From Anaerolineae bacterium (GTDB lineage Bacteria; Chloroflexota; Anaerolineae; Aggregatilineales; Aggregatilineaceae), in NCBI GenBank assembly GCA_023382715.1, contig JAHDWP010000001.1:89371-153370 (forward strand): a stretch of 64,000 nucleotides of DNA, read 5' to 3'. Below the pieces are notes generated by a model. It was not told where the DNA came from. It ran no database searches and saw only the letters and a program-made list of their open reading frames with translations. The position numbers and the translations under genes were made by a program. Below are positions 25,700-33,515 of this stretch, piece by piece (the stretch's first letter is position 1; every line of letters starts with the position of its first letter).

Positions 25700-26623
25700 A
25701 TGGGCAAATTCATCCTTCAGCGGGTGGGAGCGGCGCTGGCCGTCGCCTGGATTGCGCTCAGCGCCGCCTTTGTGGTGCTGCGTGCGCTGCCCGGCGATGC
25801 CGTTGACGCGACGCTGGCCCGCACGGGCACGTCGCCCGCTGAGGTTGCAGCCCGGCGCCAGGCGCTCGGCCTGGCTGATCCGCTCTGGCGGCAGTATGCC
25901 GCTTACCTGGGCGGGGTGGTGCGCGGCGACCTGGGGGAGTCTTTGGTGACGGGCCAGCCTGTTGCGCAGATGATCGGGCAGAATTTTGGCCCGACGGCGG
26001 CGCTGGCGGGGAGCGCCCTGCTGGTTGGCGTGGCGCTGGGGATGGCCCTCGGCCTGGCCGCCGGGCTGGCTCCCCGGCGCGCTCCCGGCTGGCTGGCGGA
26101 GGGAGTGGCGGCGCTGGCTCTGTCCATGCCGGTCTATTGGACGGCGACGCTGGCGATTTACCTGTTCACGGTGGTGCTGGCAGTGCTGCCGGGGGTGGGC
26201 GGGGGCAGCCCACGCCAACTGATCCTGCCGGCGGCGGTGCTGGGCTTTCACACGGCGGGCAGCATCGCCCAGGTGACGGCGCGCAGCATTCGTCGCACGG
26301 CAGCCCAGGACTTCGTGCGCACGGCGCGGGCCAAAGGCCTGGGCGAGGCGGATGTCACCGATCATATCCTGCGCGTGAGCCTGCTGCCGGTCATCGCGGT
26401 CGTTGCGCTGCAGCTCGGCTTTCTGCTGGGCGGGACCGTGGTCACCGAGTCGATCTTCGTGCGGCAAGGGGTGGGCCGGCTGCTGCTGGCGGCCATTGAT
26501 AACCGCGATTTCCCGGTGATCCAGGGCATTGTGACGCTGACTGCGCTGACCTACAGCCTGATTCACGCGCTGGCCGATGTCCTCTATGCGCTGGCCGACC
26601 CGCGCGTGCGCGTGGAGGGGTAG
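25700..26623 (+). CDS. ABC transporter permease (DppB/OppB type)
   Basis: A 307-aa inner-membrane permease with six helices. It has the long N-terminal extracellular loop typical of DppB, the opening FILQRVGAALAVAWIALSAAFVVLRALPGD, and the EAA-like loop RTARAKGLGEADVTDHILRVSLLP that contacts the ATPase. The C-terminal VVTESIFVRQGVGRLLLAAI is standard. It pairs with the next gene as a heterodimeric channel. Confidence 0.92.
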   Translation: MGKFILQRVGAALAVAWIALSAAFVVLRALPGDAVDATLARTGTSPAEVAARRQALGLADPLWRQYAAYLGGVVRGDLGESLVTGQPVAQMIGQNFGPTAALAGSALLVGVALGMALGLAAGLAPRRAPGWLAEGVAALALSMPVYWTATLAIYLFTVVLAVLPGVGGGSPRQLILPAAVLGFHTAGSIAQVTARSIRRTAAQDFVRTARAKGLGEADVTDHILRVSLLPVIAVVALQLGFLLGGTVVTESIFVRQGVGRLLLAAIDNRDFPVIQGIVTLTALTYSLIHALADVLYALADPRVRVEG

Positions 26624-26627
26624 CGGC

Positions 26628-27437
26628 ATGGCAAACGGCTGGCGACGGGGGCGGCTGCGCGCCGCGCTGGCGCTGCTGGCGGCGGCGATCGCCCTGGCTG
26701 TGCTCGCGCCCTGGCTGGCGACTCACGACCCGCGCCGCGCCGTGCCGGAGGAGCAGTTTCAGCCGCCCTCGGCGACACACTACTTCGGCACCGACCTGTT
26801 GGGGCGCGACGTGTTCAGCCGCACGCTGTACGGGGGGGGGCGCACGCTGGGCGTGGCGCTGCTGACCGTCCTGATCGCCCTGGGGCCGGGCCTGGCGATT
26901 GGTATTGCCGCGGGCTACGGTGGGCGCTGGCTCGACGCCGGCCTGATGATGCTGATGGATGCGCTGCTGGCCTTCCCCAGCCTGATCCTGGCCCTGGCGC
27001 TGATCGCCCTGCTGGGGAGCGGGACTGTTCAGGTGGCGCTGGCGGTCGGCATCGCGGGCATCCCCTCTTACGCCCGCGTGACGCGCGCGGCGGTGATCCA
27101 GGCGCGATCGCTGCCGTTTGTAGAGGCGGCGCGGGCGCTCGGCGCGGGGCCGCGCGCGATCCTGTGGCGGCACATCGTCCCGACGGCGGCTCCGTCGCTA
27201 CTGGCTTTCGCGGGGGTGACGCTCAGTTGGGCGCTGCTCAACGGGGCGGCGCTGATGTTCCTCGGCTACGGGGGCGACATCGCCGCGCCGGAGTGGGGGG
27301 TGATGCTGGCCGACGGGCGCGCCGCGTTCCGCAATGCGCCCTGGGTGGCGCTGGCCCCTGGCTCTGCGCTGAGTGTGACCGTGCTGGCGATTAACCTGCT
27401 GGCGGGCGGGCTGGCCGAGCACCCGGCGGACGGATAG
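26628..27437 (+). CDS. ABC transporter permease (DppC/OppC type)
   Basis: A 269-aa partner permease. The start at 26628 is set by GGAGGGG 7 bases upstream and by the preceding stop 4 bases before; a longer frame from 26577 would overlap the previous gene. The N-terminal part contains PPSATHYFGTDLLGRDVFSRTLYGGGR, typical of DppC. The EAA-like loop AARALGAGPRAILWRHIVPT is intact. The C-terminus contains PEWGVMLADGR. No ATP-binding subunit follows; the next gene is on the other strand. Confidence 0.92.
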   Translation: MANGWRRGRLRAALALLAAAIALAVLAPWLATHDPRRAVPEEQFQPPSATHYFGTDLLGRDVFSRTLYGGGRTLGVALLTVLIALGPGLAIGIAAGYGGRWLDAGLMMLMDALLAFPSLILALALIALLGSGTVQVALAVGIAGIPSYARVTRAAVIQARSLPFVEAARALGAGPRAILWRHIVPTAAPSLLAFAGVTLSWALLNGAALMFLGYGGDIAAPEWGVMLADGRAAFRNAPWVALAPGSALSVTVLAINLLAGGLAEHPADG

Positions 27438-27470
27438 CGCCAGAACCGCATCCCTGATGAAAAGATGTGC

Positions 27471-28190
27471 TTACGGGCTGAAGACCGCGCCGATGGCGAA
27501 GCGCACCTCGTTGGAGCGCGACTCGCCGACCCACACGCCCTGCGTCAGCGCGTATTGTGGGTAGGGGGTGGCGGTCGCGTCAAGCGGCTGGATGGGGCGC
27601 GGGTCGCCGGAACTGGTGTTGCGATAGTACGCGCGGATGCGGTATTCGCCGTCGGTCACGCCGATGGCGGCCAGATCGGTGGCGCTGAGCGTGTACTCTT
27701 CGTTACAGCGGGCGCGCGAGCCGAGCAGATGCAGGGTGTCGGGGTTGCTGAAGGTGGCTGGCGGCTGGTAAGTGCGCCCCTGGTCGGCGATGGGCGCGCC
27801 ACCGCCCACACGTGTGATCTCGAACGTGATCCCGGCAACCGCGTCGTTGGCGGTGAGGATCGGGCTATCCAGGTTAAGATGCAAGATGATCGGCCCCTGG
27901 TCTTCGTTGATGAAGGTCAGGCGCAGCCGGATGCCCTCGCCGCTGCCGAAGTTGATTTTGTCCAGGGCCAGCTCCAGGTCGAGCGCGCCGCGCTGGTCGC
28001 TGGTGAAGGCGAGCAGTGAGCGGTTGTTGCCGCCCAGCGGCGGCGCCAGGTCTGCGCAGCGCGGGCCGTCACGCACCTCCGGGAAGACGCGCGGAAAGAC
28101 CAGCAGCCCTAACAGGACGGCAATGGCCAAGACAACCGCCAGCCCTTGACGGGTGAAGGACAGCCGCCCCCTGATTCTCCCCACCGCCAT
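27471..28190 (-). CDS. Membrane-anchored extracytoplasmic protein, unknown
   Basis: A 239-aa protein with one N-terminal helix (about residues 15-34) and an outside beta-rich domain. The middle (LRLTFINEDQGPIILHLNL and AVAGITFEITRVGG) recalls a BsuPI/intracellular-proteinase-inhibitor-like sandwich, but the match is weak. It has two cysteines (near residues 45 and 162) that could pair. It starts 6 bases after the miaA stop, so it is the last gene of the yraN-miaA transcript. Function is unknown. Confidence 0.65.
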   Translation of the reverse strand: MAVGRIRGRLSFTRQGLAVVLAIAVLLGLLVFPRVFPEVRDGPRCADLAPPLGGNNRSLLAFTSDQRGALDLELALDKINFGSGEGIRLRLTFINEDQGPIILHLNLDSPILTANDAVAGITFEITRVGGGAPIADQGRTYQPPATFSNPDTLHLLGSRARCNEEYTLSATDLAAIGVTDGEYRIRAYYRNTSSGDPRPIQPLDATATPYPQYALTQGVWVGESRSNEVRFAIGAVFSP

Positions 28191-28196
28191 CCTCTG

Positions 28197-29195
28197 TCAT
28201 GCTCCTTCGTGGCCGAGCCAGTCACGCACAATACTGATGACAGCATCCGGCGCGGTCTGCGCTGCGTCCAGCCAGCGGATGCCGGAGTCGTGGCCGCGAA
28301 ACCAGGTGTATTGCCGCCGCACAAAAGCGCGCGTCTCGCGCTTGATCGCGCCGATCACCTCGTCGAGCGTTACGTCCCCGGTGAAGTACGGCTGCCACTG
28401 CGCGTAGCCCAGGCCAGACATGGCCGGACAGTCCCAAGTATAACCTGCATCGAGCAGGGCGCGCATCTCACGCTCCAGCCCGGCGACGATCATGTGCTCC
28501 ACACGGGCATCCACGCGCTCGTAGAGGGTTTCGCGTGGCAGGGTGAGGCCGATCTGCAGGACGCGGTAGGGGGGTGGCGACTTGCGCTGCAGGACGGTGA
28601 TCGGCGTGCCGGTGAGGAGGCAAACCTCCAGCGCGCGCACGACGCGGCGGACGTTGCGGTAGTCAATGCGTTCGGCGGCGGCAGGGTCAACGGCGCGCAG
28701 ACGGTCGTGCAGCGCCCGTGCGCCCTGCGCCGCAGCGAAGTTCTCCAGCTCTGCGCGCAGGGATGGATCGGGCGGCACTTCGGGGATGCCCCAGCCTTCG
28801 AGCACGGCGCTGAGGTACTGGCCGGTGCCGCCCACCAGCAAAGGGAGCCACTCGCGCGCGTGGATGTCCTGAATGGCGCGGTAGGCGGCGCGCTGGTATT
28901 CGGCGAGCGAGAAAGGCTGGTCGGGCGTGACGATGCCGATGAGGTGGTGCGGGACCGCCGCCAGCTCGTCGGGCGTCGGCTTGGCGGTGCCAATGTCCAT
29001 ATGGCGGTAGACCTGGCGGCTGTCGGCGCTGACAATCTCGCCGCCCAGCGCCAGCGCCACCTGGATGGCCAGCGCCGTTTTGCCCACTGCCGTCGGCCCC
29101 AGGATGACGAGCAGCGGCGGGCCATCGGGCGGCAGCAAGGCGCTCTCTGGCGCAGGCGCGGGGGCGGTCTGGGGGGCGACGCGAGCTGTAGTCAC
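28197..29195 (-). CDS. miaA: tRNA dimethylallyltransferase MiaA
   Basis: Transfers a dimethylallyl group to A37 of tRNAs that read UNN codons. It has 332 aa. The P-loop GPTAVGKTALAIQVAL is near residue 33, followed by SADSRQVYRHMDIGTAKPT, PHHLIG, the LVGGTGQYLSAVLEGW motif and RRVVRALEV. The C-terminal RQYTWFRG matches the family's RQ.TWFR end. The start is a GTG, 10 bases after the yraN stop. The N-terminal 25 residues are an Ala/Pro-rich extension. Confidence 0.96.
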   Translation of the reverse strand: MTTARVAPQTAPAPAPESALLPPDGPPLLVILGPTAVGKTALAIQVALALGGEIVSADSRQVYRHMDIGTAKPTPDELAAVPHHLIGIVTPDQPFSLAEYQRAAYRAIQDIHAREWLPLLVGGTGQYLSAVLEGWGIPEVPPDPSLRAELENFAAAQGARALHDRLRAVDPAAAERIDYRNVRRVVRALEVCLLTGTPITVLQRKSPPPYRVLQIGLTLPRETLYERVDARVEHMIVAGLEREMRALLDAGYTWDCPAMSGLGYAQWQPYFTGDVTLDEVIGAIKRETRAFVRRQYTWFRGHDSGIRWLDAAQTAPDAVISIVRDWLGHEGA

Positions 29196-29205
29196 GGGCA
29201 GGGCC

Positions 29206-29580
29206 TCACCACTCCAGGGCGTTGGGGACGATGCGGATGGCGCAGGTATCGCCCGCCCAGGCGACCGCTGCCACGTCCACCCGCCAGGGCACGCCGGCCA
29301 GGTCGTGTTCGTCGAGATATGCCTGGGCCAGGGCGATCAGGCGGGCGCGCTTGCGTTCGTCCACGCTTTCCAGCGCGGCGCCCAGGGCCTGTTGGAGCGT
29401 GCCCCGGCGAGTGCGCACCTCGACGAAGACGATCTCGCCAGCGTGCCGGGCGACGAGGTCTAGCTCGCCCAGTTCGCGGTGGCGCCAGTTCTGGGCCAGG
29501 ATAGTATAGCCGGCGCGGCGCAGCCATGCGGCAACGGCGCGCTCGCCCCGCTGGCCGATGCTCTGCCGGGGATCGCTCAT
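29206..29580 (-). CDS. yraN: YraN/UPF0102 nuclease-fold protein
   Basis: A 124-aa protein of the UPF0102 family, a predicted Holliday-junction-resolvase-like endonuclease fold. Visible core: GQRGERAVAAWLRRAGYTILAQNWR, then ELDLVARHAGEIVFVEVRTR with the Asp, Glu and Lys-like catalytic set, then KRARLIALAQAYL. It is often found next to translation or RNA-processing genes. GAGG lies 7 bases before the ATG. The activity is not well established. Confidence 0.92.
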   Translation of the reverse strand: MSDPRQSIGQRGERAVAAWLRRAGYTILAQNWRHRELGELDLVARHAGEIVFVEVRTRRGTLQQALGAALESVDERKRARLIALAQAYLDEHDLAGVPWRVDVAAVAWAGDTCAIRIVPNALEW

Positions 29581-29631
29581 GGACGTGGCCTCAGATAGCT
29601 GCGCGCGCCTTGCGTGGACGGTTGCCAGCGA

Positions 29632-30666
29632 TCACACGCGCACGACGGTTCCGCAGTAGTTGCAGCGTAATTCGTTCGCCCCGCGTACCAGCGGCGGCAG
29701 CGCTGCGCCGCATGTCGGGCAGGCTGTCGGCGCTTCGCGGACAGCCTGGGCCTGGGCCTCGTCCAGCGGGATGACGCGCTCGCTCTCCAGGTCGCCGCTG
29801 ACGGCGCGGCCAAGCTGCTGGGCGTAGGCTTTGCTGTCAAGGCCGTCCTTGACTTCCAGCGAGATTTCGCGGAAATCTCCGCTACTGAGCGTCAGGTGCA
29901 CCAGGTCCTTGCCGCCGAAGAGACCCTTGTCTTCGGAGCGGATCTCCGCAATGGCCCCGACGGGGATGGCCCACAGCTCTTCCTGGACTTCCTGGCCGCC
30001 AAAGCCAAAGCGACCGCCTTCTTTCTCGCGTCGCTCGAAGATGAGGCGCTGATCGGTCAGGAAGAGCACTCCCTCTGGCTCGTCTTTCTTGGCCCTGAGC
30101 CACTTGGCTTTGGTCGCCGTGAACAGGGCCTCTGTCGGCGTCCAGGACACTTTGGCCTGCTGGGCCTGGTCGAGGTACCCGTTGAGCTGGCGAAGCTGGC
30201 GCTGCGTCTGGCTGACGTTATCCGGCACCTGGCCGAACAGTCCCTCGATGCGCTTGCGTGCGGACGTAACCTGATCGCTCAACTGAGAGGCAGACCGGTC
30301 AACCTGGGTAAGGATCATGGTGACGCCTCGTTCCTGGGTCACCTGATCCAGCTTGCGCCACAGATCGGCGATCTCATCCAGGCGAGGCTGAATGCGCGCG
30401 CTTTCGTCGGAGAGGGCGTCCCGCACATGCTGGCCGATCTCGCGCCATTCGTCGGAGAGGACGGCGGCCTTGCGCTCCAGATAGCCGGCGAAGGCGTAGC
30501 CGCGACCGCGCAGGGCGGCGATCTGGTCGGGCAGGGCGGCGATGGCGCTGGCCTGGTCGCCGAGCTTCTTCGCGATGTCGTCCATGCTGGCCTGCTTGCG
30601 TAGGTCCTCGTAGGAGCGCCGCAGACGGTCAGTCTGCTGCTGCAGGGGCGATGGTTGTGAACTCAT
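29632..30666 (-). CDS. Coiled-coil, GRAM/PH-like and zinc-ribbon protein
   Basis: A 344-aa soluble protein of unknown function. Residues 1-175 are helical and charged with heptads (SYEDLRKQASMDDIAKKLG, then TQRQLRQLNGYLDQAQQAK). Residues 180-295 look like a bacterial PH/GRAM-type domain (LFTATKAKWLRAK, GVLFLTDQRLIFERRE, IPVGAIAEI, VHLTLSSGD). The last 30 residues are a zinc ribbon (CPTCGAALPP and CNYCGTVV). An ideal AGGAGG precedes the ATG. It may be a scaffold or phage-shock-like membrane sensor, but that is a guess. Confidence 0.75.
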   Translation of the reverse strand: MSSQPSPLQQQTDRLRRSYEDLRKQASMDDIAKKLGDQASAIAALPDQIAALRGRGYAFAGYLERKAAVLSDEWREIGQHVRDALSDESARIQPRLDEIADLWRKLDQVTQERGVTMILTQVDRSASQLSDQVTSARKRIEGLFGQVPDNVSQTQRQLRQLNGYLDQAQQAKVSWTPTEALFTATKAKWLRAKKDEPEGVLFLTDQRLIFERREKEGGRFGFGGQEVQEELWAIPVGAIAEIRSEDKGLFGGKDLVHLTLSSGDFREISLEVKDGLDSKAYAQQLGRAVSGDLESERVIPLDEAQAQAVREAPTACPTCGAALPPLVRGANELRCNYCGTVVRV

Positions 30667-30721
30667 GAGAGAGCCTCCTCACTGGTGACGCGCTGCCGGA
30701 ACACAAAGGGCAGATAAGCAG

Positions 30722-30751
30722 AGTGTAGCTTGTTTCACAAAGGGGGTGCAA
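30722..30751 (-). promoter_or_regulatory. Promoter of the coiled-coil/zinc-ribbon gene
   Basis: On the minus strand TTGCAC (30751-30746), an 18-bp spacer and TACACT (30727-30722), about 55 bases before the start codon. Confidence 0.6.
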
Positions 30752-30816
30752 GCGGGGCGAGCGACCGGCCACGTGAACGCGGCGAATCCGGTGGATGGCG
30801 CTCTGCTTCGGGGGGA

Positions 30817-30850
30817 AGACTTCCGAAGCCTGCCCAGGCTTCGGAAGTCT
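30817..30850 (-). terminator. 16-bp perfect inverted repeat after prfB
   Basis: AGACTTCCGAAGCCTG pairs exactly with its complement around CC. It lies 22 bases after the prfB stop. Minus-strand transcription runs into TTCCCCCC after it, so a terminator role is possible, but similar CTTCGGAAG blocks occur elsewhere as repeats. Confidence 0.55.
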
Positions 30851-30872
30851 GCTCGTTTAGGGCGCAGCGCGA

Positions 30873-31965
30873 TCAGTGCTCAGCCTGCACGCGCGAGGCG
30901 AGATAGGCCTCCATGAAGGCGTCCAGATCGCCATCGAGCACGGCCTGGGTGTTGCCGGTTTCGTGGTCGGTGCGCAGGTCTTTGACCAACTGGTAGGGGT
31001 GGAGCACGTAGGAGCGAATCTGGTTGCCCCAGGCGGCGCTAACGTGCTCGCCCTTCAGCGCGGCGAACTCCTCTTCCTGTTTCTGGTGCTCCAGGTCGAG
31101 CAGGCGCATCTTGAGCACTTGCAGCGCGCGCTCTTTGTTCTGCGTCTGGCTGCGCTCGTTCTGGCAGCTTACCACCAGGCCGGTTGGCAGGTGGGTGATG
31201 CGGATGGCGGTCTCGTTCTTCTGGACGTTCTGGCCACCGGCGCCGCTGCTGCGGAAGGTGTCGATCTGCAGGTCTTTCTCGTCAACCTCGATATCCACGT
31301 CTTCCTGCACGTCCGGCCAGATCTCGACCAGGCAGAAAGAGGTATGACGGCGGTGATTGGAGTCGAACGGGCTGAGGCGCACCAGGCGATGTACACCGCG
31401 CTCCGAGCGCAGATAGCCGAAGACGTAATCGCCCTGAATGGAGACGGTGACGCTCTTGATCCCGGCCTCATCGCCGGGCATTTCCGAGACGATCTCCGCC
31501 TTGAAGCCGCGCCGCTCGGCCCAGCGCAGGTACATGCGCAGCAGCATGGCAGCCCAGTCCTGGGCGTCGGTGCCGCCGGCGCCGGCGTGAATGGCCAGGT
31601 AAGCGTCTTCGGCGTCGTACTTGCCGCTGAGCTTGGCGCGGAAGAGCAGGCCGTCCACGATGGTCTGGAGCGCGTCCGCTTCGGCGGCAAGCTCTTCGGC
31701 CATGCTGTCATCTTCCAACTCGGCCAGCTCCAGGGCGTCGCGGACGCGCTGCCGAGTGTCCAGCCAGGTCCTGATGTTGCTGCGCAGGCGGGCTGCCTGG
31801 CGCATGACACGCTGCGCGCTGTCGGGATCGCTCCAGAAGTCAGGCCGGGCGCTCTGCTCTTCCAGGGCGGCTAGCTCGGTTTGCTGGCCAGCGACGTCAA
31901 AGACGCTCCATAAGCTGCTCGACCGTCTGGCGCATCTCGTTAAGCTGGCTGATCAACGCTTCCAT
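30873..31965 (-). CDS. prfB: Peptide chain release factor 2 (programmed +1 frameshift)
   Basis: Recognises UGA and UAA stops and triggers peptide release. The ATG at 31965 opens 22 codons (MEALISQLNEMRQ...) that end at an in-frame TGA (31899-31897). The sequence there is CTTTGAC, and a +1 shift continues as DVAGQQTELAALEEQ into the long frame, giving 363 aa. The SPF anticodon-like tripeptide is in VRLSPFDSNHRR and the catalytic GGQ in SSGAGGQNVQ. The ribosome site AGGAG precedes the ATG, 5 bases after the ftsY stop. The internal TGA is autoregulation, not a pseudogene. Confidence 0.96.
31896..31909 (-). promoter_or_regulatory. prfB programmed +1 frameshift site
   Basis: On the minus strand GGAG, then CGT, then CTTTGAC. 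The Leu codon CTT, the UGA stop followed by C, and the Shine-Dalgarno-like GGAG three bases upstream are the known elements of RF2 frameshifting. Confidence 0.95.
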
Positions 31966-31970
31966 GATGG

Positions 31971-32882
31971 CTACTCCTCGCTGCCGTTCTCGAACAGGCT
32001 GTCCACAAAGGCGGTGGGGTTGAAGAAGACGAGATCGTACATGGACTCGCCGATGCCGATATAGTGCACCGGCAGGCCAAGCTCCTGCTGGATGGCGAAG
32101 AGCATCCCGCCTTTGGCCGTGCTGTCCAGCTTGGTGACGACCACGCCCGTCACGGCGATGGCTTCCTGGAACTTCTTGGCCTGGGTCAGGGCGTTCTGGC
32201 CGGTCGTGCCGTCGAGCACGAGCAGCGTTTCGTGCGGCGCGTCGGGGATGACCTTGCGCAGCACGTCGCGCACCTTGACCAGCTCGGCCATCAGGTTGAA
32301 ATTGCTGTGCAGGCGACCAGCCGTATCCACGATGAGCACTTCGGCTCCGCGCGCCCGCGCCGCGCTGATGGCGTCGTAGACGACTGCGCCGGGGTCGCTG
32401 CCGGGCTGCCCGGCGATGACCGGGACGCCGGCGCGCTCGCCCCACAGCTTGAGCTGGTCAATCGCCGCCGCGCGGAAAGTGTCCCCGGCGGCCAGGATCA
32501 CCTTGCGGTTGTTCAGGCGCATGCGATAGGCCATCTTGCCGATGGAAGTGGTCTTGCCGGAGCCGTTGACGCCGGCGATCAGCACGACCGACAGCTCGCG
32601 CCCGCTCAGGTTGAGCGGCTGCGGCTCCATCAGCAGCTTGCGCAATTCGCCCTTGAGCGCGGCGATCAACTGATCCTGGCGCGTGATCCCGTCGCGGCGC
32701 ACGCGGCCCTGCATGGTCTCGATGAGCTGCATGGTCGTGCCGACGCCGACATCGGCCTGCAGCAGCAGAGCCTCGACCTCGTCCCAGCTATCTTCGTCAA
32801 TCTCAGTAGCGCCGATGGCCTGGGCGATGCGCCCGAAGAACGACTGGCGCGTGCGCTTCAGCCCGTCACGTAGAGAAGCCAC
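31971..32882 (-). CDS. ftsY: Signal recognition particle receptor FtsY
   Basis: SRP-family GTPase that docks ribosome-SRP complexes at the membrane. It has 303 aa and lacks the long acidic N-terminal domain of enterobacterial FtsY, as in many other phyla. The N domain is at about 1-85. The G domain shows [49 protein letters not shown] and the GIGE motif. The start is a GTG with only a weak ribosome site. prfB follows after 5 bases. Confidence 0.96.
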   Translation of the reverse strand: MASLRDGLKRTRQSFFGRIAQAIGATEIDEDSWDEVEALLLQADVGVGTTMQLIETMQGRVRRDGITRQDQLIAALKGELRKLLMEPQPLNLSGRELSVVLIAGVNGSGKTTSIGKMAYRMRLNNRKVILAAGDTFRAAAIDQLKLWGERAGVPVIAGQPGSDPGAVVYDAISAARARGAEVLIVDTAGRLHSNFNLMAELVKVRDVLRKVIPDAPHETLLVLDGTTGQNALTQAKKFQEAIAVTGVVVTKLDSTAKGGMLFAIQQELGLPVHYIGIGESMYDLVFFNPTAFVDSLFENGSEE

Positions 32883-33019
32883 AATTCTTCACCCTTCGTG
32901 CTTGAGTCGTTGCTGATTGGCTGGCGGCCTGGCTGCCGCCCGGCTGCTCCCTTTGGGCAGCCGCTTCATTATAGTCAATCCGGGCGCGAAAGACTATGGT
33001 CAACGCAGGTGGCGGGCGG

Positions 33020-33061
33020 GAATTGCGGATTGCGAATTGCGGATTGCGAATTGCGGATTGC
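33020..33061. repeat. 14-bp tandem repeat, three units
   Basis: GAATTGCGGATTGC occurs three times head to tail, followed by a partial GGATTGG. A similar, non-tandem stretch in the opposite orientation is at 50259-50276. Confidence 0.9.
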
Positions 33062-33104
33062 GGATTGGAGAACTCTGTCTCCGCGCGGGGAGGGGGCTGG
33101 CGCT

Positions 33105-33232
33105 GCATCAGACTTCGGAAGTCTCCGAAGTCTGCCCGCCGAACGTCCCCGCGCAAAGGCGTATGGCCATGCCTCCCTGCGGAATCTTCGCCTTGCCCTA
33201 CATCAAATGAGTCGCTGACAACTTTGCGCGCA
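33105..33232 (+). repeat. Composite dispersed repeat, copy 1
   Basis: About 128 bp that match 51603-51726 block by block: GCATCAGACTT, GGAGTCTG-like palindrome, CTGCCGAACG or equivalent, CCCGCGCA, AGGCGTATGGCCA, CTGCGGAA, TTCGCCTTGC and finally GAGTCGCTG with the CGCGC end. Confidence 0.75.
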
Positions 33233-33298
33233 ATCCGCTCTGCCGGGTGCGTGCAAAACCTGTCAGGATGGGGCGCTGCTCTGCTGCGCCCTGGTTTA

Positions 33299-33368
33299 CC
33301 TCACCCCCGCTCGGCGCTAACGCGCCTCGCCGCCGGGCAAGCCGAGCGCAGCGAGGCTGGGGGTGAGG
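33299..33368. repeat. CCTCACCCCC inverted repeat, copy 1
   Basis: CCTCACCCCC (33299-33308) and GGGGGTGAGG (33359-33368) bracket GCTCGGC (33309-33315) and GCCGAGC (33341-33347). The right half is nearly identical to 38151-38184. Confidence 0.75.
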
Positions 33369-33387
33369 TCAATGCCCTGCGTCCAGC

Positions 33388-33456
33388 GAGTCGCTGACAA
33401 CTTTGCACGCACCGCCTTGCGGGTGCCTGTCCAACCTCGGTCAGGTACGCTATACT
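33388..33456 (+). promoter_or_regulatory. lepA promoter with upstream element
   Basis: TATACT at 33451-33456 within GTACGCTATACT. The -35 position reads TGTCCA. The shared element GAGTCGCTG then CAACTTTGCACGCA occupies 33388-33411, 63 bp before the -10. Confidence 0.55.
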
Positions 33457-33515
33457 TGGGGGGTGGGGGCAGTGCCCGCGACGCGCCATCACCGACACAG
33501 AAACGCGCCAAACTC

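Larger units (their letters stand above)
32883..33515. other. Repeat-rich divergent region ftsY / lepA
   Basis: 633 bp with no supported gene. It holds a TATAAT (minus, 32973-32968) for ftsY, a 14-bp tandem repeat (33020-33061), a composite dispersed repeat (33105-33232), a partial TGACAGG/TTTTGCACGCA motif in minus orientation (33242-33267), a CCTCACCCCC inverted repeat (33299-33368) and the lepA promoter. Confidence 0.65.

Noticed and set aside
30873..31899. prfB as a pseudogene with a stop codon
   Set aside because: The stop sits in the CTTTGAC context with an upstream GGAG and the joined protein is a full-length RF2, so it is programmed frameshifting.
31897..32445. A minus-strand frame that ends at the prfB TGA
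   Set aside because: Only its last 22 codons are real (prfB leading frame). The rest is ftsY read in another frame.
33020..33061. A possible CRISPR array
   Set aside because: Units are 14 bp, directly adjacent with no spacers, and no cas genes are in the window.
32866..33156. A short protein with a repeated NPQSAIRN-like motif
   Set aside because: It is the translation of the 14-bp tandem DNA repeat and carries no start signal. It is an artefact of the repeat.
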